From contig JABBOT010000014.1 of NCBI GenBank assembly GCA_016165875.1, positions 13,579,432 to 13,643,431 on the forward strand: DNA of 64,000 nucleotides. The letters are read 5' to 3'. Below, one piece after another: positions 60,341 to 64,000 of the stretch. The position numbers were made by a program, and so were the translations under genes. The notes below the pieces were generated by a model that ran no database searches, was not told where the DNA came from, and was given only the letters and a program-made list of their open reading frames with translations. Position 1 is the first letter of the stretch; each line of letters starts with the position of its first letter. This DNA is from Acanthopleura granulata. Taxonomy: Eukaryota > Mollusca > Polyplacophora > Chitonida > Chitonidae.

Positions 60341-60429
60341 AATTATGTGATGCGAAAGGAATAATGAAATATTCAATATACGGAAGCAAAGTTTTGCGCA
60401 ACGAAGATACCGAAACAGAATATTACGAG
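60341..60429 (+). CDS. candidate exon, unassigned
   Basis: The frame is open from an acceptor-like tacatatcacag ending at 60340, or from ATG at 60364, to a near-perfect donor GAG|gtaaga after 60429. From the ATG it reads MKYSIYGSKVLRNEDTETEY plus YE, 22 codons in phase 0. A phase-compatible acceptor tatatcttcccgcag ends at 61339 and opens 28 codons before TAA (61425-61427). The pair would make a very small protein of about 50 residues. No homology recognised. Confidence 0.17.
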
Positions 60430-63145
60430 GTAAGATCACTTTGCTTTCGTTATTACAAGTTCGAATGATGCTTTTTTCAATTATTAAAGGGGTATTTGTG
60501 ACTGAACGATTAACCAGCCGAGAGGAGGTTAGACGAGGGGAAGTTATTTTCTAAATATTTGTGGTTTTGAAAAGTATTTCATTTCACTATCCCGTAATGT
60601 ACAGCCACTGCCGACTCTGCTCAAGTGGCCAGATCATTATTGAATGACAGTCAGCTCTGTTGTGCAATATTGCTCGTTTTCAAGCAGGATATTAACAGCA
60701 AAGCTGTCCTTTTTCTGATCCGTTCTATTGTACTAAGTATGGCAAACCTTAATTTCCGTTCTCAGGGTCGTGCATATATAGACTGACATATATCCTTGTA
60801 TATAATGTTTGCGAACGGTATTCCCACGCAACACTATATACATAGTGTCTTGAATACAAGATTTTGAAAACTCGTGCTTCGAACATTTATATAGCTAAAG
60901 AAAAAACACCTGAAGAAAATTTTTTGTTCGATTCCATTACGTTCTGTGTTTGAATGCATAATAGCATATGCATCAGTGAACATGAATTGTATGTGAAAAA
61001 ATATGTACACTTTTTAAAATGTTTACCGACATATTCTGTTTGGATATGTTTTGGGGTAAAACATGAAACAAATAATAAATTAACAGATTACATACAGTAT
61101 ATAGCTGATTTGATTTTCGTCTCTTAGTTGATCATTATTTGTCAGGGCCAGATACAAATGGTGTTACTTCTTGCAAACTTTAAAGGTTAATGGTTTATTT
61201 TACTATACGTCTGATCGCATCACTTTATTTTGATTACACAAATGATATATAAAATAAACATAAGTATATATAACCATACATTCAGATAAGAGCGGCATTC
61301 TGTAAACTCATGGACCAAATAAGATATATCTTCCCGCAGGTAGAAATGATGCTGATATCAATGTATGTCTTGACAGCTAAAATATGCGAGGAATATGACA
61401 ACACTTGTCAACTAGTGACTGGCTAACCATTGAATATTGTCGATATCGTGTTACTTTATTTAGTGTAGCTGTTTCTCAGGGTTTTTTGGGGCTCGGAATG
61501 TGGTTTAAGAAATTGGTCTTTCTTTCCGCTGCCCACGGATAGAGATGAATGTCAGCCTATGTTAGGAAGTCTACATTCTGAATGACGTCTTCTACTTTCC
61601 AATGTATTCGATGCGTTTGTATTTGTGTGATATCTACCTATTTCCCACGTCATTGTTGGTAAAGGGAATGGATAACATGTATGCCCTCCAAACTATCTCC
61701 TATTCGCCGTCACTAGAGACAAACCTAACCTGTGAGTCAAAATAATAATGAACAACAGTGCAGATAAGTCAGCCGGAAGTTCCAGTCCCTAGTCATGTAT
61801 GTTCCATTTTTATGCGAGATTATTGCGGGAAGTTGTGTCCGGACGGGATAAATATATATCTGATCAAGTTTATATTCGGACTACTCATCCAGTGATAGTC
61901 GCTGTAAGAAAGTGACAGTTTTCAACCATCCGAAAATAGGACCGATCGTACTGCCTTTGTTAAGACGACCACTTAAAATGTTTTACACAGCCATCTTGCT
62001 TTTCCCAGATATGAAGTTCTGTAATTAAAAGTCATGTCTTATGCGTCATCATTTCACCTTTGTATGGAATTTGATTGCGCAGGCCCAGGGTTACAGAGCA
62101 AATAGACGGCAGTGAAATGAGGGCTTTAATTTTTCCATAATGTTTAACCTTTTTCGCTTTATAGCCTGCTAAAATTATTTTAAAACAAATTTGTGGCATA
62201 CACATCGAAAGAAGTCTACATGCTTGGGTTAAAGAGCTGAGGAAGCTCCTGCAAAATAGCACTAGCCTAAAGCGAGAGTTCGGGCTGGCAATGGAAGCTG
62301 CGCACAGCGGTCAAAAATGGATCAAGCACTTACTAAAAAATCTTGTATATTATCACACCACGTGACGTTAATCGTTGGCTTAACATTCATAAGGAACATT
62401 TTCAAAATGTAGCCCAATGGACTACTTCAGTTTGTAAAAGTATATGGCGGACATCACTCAATTCATTTCACATAAGCCAGCTGCCTATATCAGCATATCG
62501 AATCCACACATCAGCATTAAGGATGACCGCAAAATTTGGTAACAATTATTTTATAATTTCATTATTATGTGTATCATGACGATGTATTATCGCTGGCGCG
62601 AACGCATTCACCTGTGCCTGGATTGACAATAGCTGTTTGCAATGACGTTTTCCGCCACGCCGGTTTGATTTACCTCCAGGCTTCGGTGGCTGCGATGTAA
62701 CATTCAGACCAGCGACATTGTGCATATCTTTCAGAATAGACACCCAGGTAGGACAAAGTCAGTTCTCATACTTCCTGTAATTAGTTGATTCTTATGAGGA
62801 ATATTATTGAAATGATATAACGTCCTTCCAGACACTGTCCGGATTTCAATATAAGCTCGGTCACATCACGTCGGAATCATTGTAAGAATCCAGTCTCAAC
62901 GTCCACATGCTGCTTCACTGAAACACAAACCCTCGGCTAGTCACAACTTGCCCACATCAGGCAACTTCCATGACTTCTTGTATTTAAGTTTTAGGCATGA
63001 AACATCTCGGGGTTGTAGCCCTGGGCCCTGGTATAGCTTTTTGTAAAACAAAATATATGAAGCTGGATGCTGAAATTTTACGAATACAACATGGATTTAG
63101 CGTAAAAATTATTACAGTTGGTGCAGTTACTTAATACTAAGATGG
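60430..63145. other. non-coding stretch
   Basis: AT-rich. A strong acceptor (gcatatctttcag, ends 62734) followed 13 bases later by CAG|gtagga is noted but not called. No repeats. Confidence 0.45.
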
Positions 63146-63149
63146 GTTA

Positions 63150-63335
63150 CAATTTTAGGCTGATCCAGTCTTGCTTGGTGCTCAGCACTGAAATGTTAGA
63201 ACACGGAAATAGAACTGTTCGGTCCGGTGTCAGTGAAGTATAACTGGATGAGGTGTCATGTCTATAGTATCTTCGGCTGTTCCAGGGGCGGCAGCACTTT
63301 GACGGCATGGACTCGCCCTTCCACGATAGTAATAA
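63150..63335 (+). mobile_element. interspersed repeat, body fragment
   Basis: Ordered words are 'cttgcttggtgctcagcact', 'ggtccggtgtcagtgaag', 'aactggatgaggtgtcatgt' and 'agtatcttcggctgttccag', then 'gcggcagcacttt'. From memory these follow the tRNA-like head seen at 39711-39830 in full-length molluscan copies. The head is absent here. Ends are approximate. Confidence 0.55.
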
Positions 63336-63339
63336 TAAT

Positions 63340-64000
63340 ACCAGAGCAACGAGTGCAGTGTAACAGTTGGACAACACATAACAAGCGAAACCCCACGTCT
63401 CGTCTTTTTACCGCAGTTACCATTTTATTCCAAGTATTGATGTAAATGCTTAGATTGTAGCAACTTATATGCCATAAGTCATAGTAGTCGGGATAATTCC
63501 TTACAGAAACCTCTCTGATGGTTGGAAGATTTTGCAGCTATATGTTCTGTTGTTTTTTGGCATCTCACTTAAAACAAGTCACATGTTCCTTGGCCTTACG
63601 TGGAATCTTAGGGTCTAGGTTTATTAATTTAACATCAAAAGATTGTGTGAAACTGGTATAATATGACACTCATAATGGATAGTTAAAGAGATTGATCTTA
63701 GGCCCACTTTTCGTCAACACTTCGTAATCTCCACCAATATAGGCCGCAGCCGTACAGCCTTTATGAGTTGCCGGGGCTCCATCGTTTAGCTCAGTATTAT
63801 AAAATTAATGATAGTAGGCGAAAAACATCTCGAATTGTTCCAAAAAATGGTTTACTGCTCTGCTTGCAGTTGTAATGTTACATCTCTCAATACCCTTTGG
63901 GGTAATTACTTCAATATTCAGGTGAACTTTTGTGTTACTTAATTTAAATGCATTAACAGGCCGATTTACGGAGCCTTAACAATATGTATAGGCACGACAT
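63340..64000. other. non-coding stretch, nothing assigned
   Basis: AT-rich with stops in all frames up to the window edge. Confidence 0.5.

Noticed and set aside
1..64000. CRISPR array, operons, phage or other prokaryotic systems
   Set aside because: No long bacterial-type frames, no spaced identical repeats with unique spacers, and the repeats present are animal (molluscan) in type.

Overview
The window looks like nuclear DNA of an invertebrate animal, most likely a mollusc. It is AT-rich, no open stretch in any frame exceeds about 135 codons, and no conserved gene can be read off directly. It carries several interspersed repeats that I recall as widespread in bivalve and gastropod genomes. 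One is a SINE with a GGCCGTACGTGGGAAGGTCTG-type body, a 'CCATAATGCTGGC' core and an (AAAT)n or (AAATC)n tail. Two others are a 'GGTTTAACGTCGTACTTAAC' repeat and a repeat with a tRNA-like head and a 'GGTGTCATGTCT' body. The species cannot be fixed from the sequence alone.

Layout. 0-8 kb: a dimeric 54/56-bp tandem array (3.26-3.50 kb), a 23-bp array (4.18-4.33 kb), a MITE-like element with terminal inverted repeats (5.83-6.24 kb) and a 19-bp array (7.12-7.20 kb). 8-14 kb: a long purine-rich compound minisatellite (8.16-8.73 kb), the remnant of a gypsy-type retrotransposon gag-pro junction on the minus strand (10.85-11.03 kb), a perfect-length 8 x 38-bp array (12.708-13.011 kb) and two SINE copies. 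14-34 kb: mostly featureless non-coding DNA with a 30-bp array, G-runs and one SINE. 34-37 kb: a 40-bp array followed by an unusual cluster of short imperfect palindromes of the type TTCTAAAGAA at about 20/40-bp spacing. 39-52 kb: the region with the best exon-like signals. It includes two very small plus-strand candidates (15 and 42 nt) with strong flanking splice sites, a 224-nt plus-strand candidate and a phase-compatible minus-strand pair at 50.55-50.87 kb, along with SINEs and another interspersed repeat. 52-64 kb: a possible 3'-terminal exon with a polyadenylation signal (57.7-58.1 kb), one further small exon candidate (60.4 kb) and a second piece of the tRNA-headed repeat.

No complete gene, promoter, rRNA or tRNA could be established. 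The window is best read as intergenic or long-intron DNA with at most a few short exons. All exon calls rest on splice-site and reading-frame inspection only and are given low confidence, because splice-like signals around short open frames also arise by chance in 64 kb. The best-supported content is repetitive: tandem arrays, SINEs, a MITE and a retrotransposon relic.
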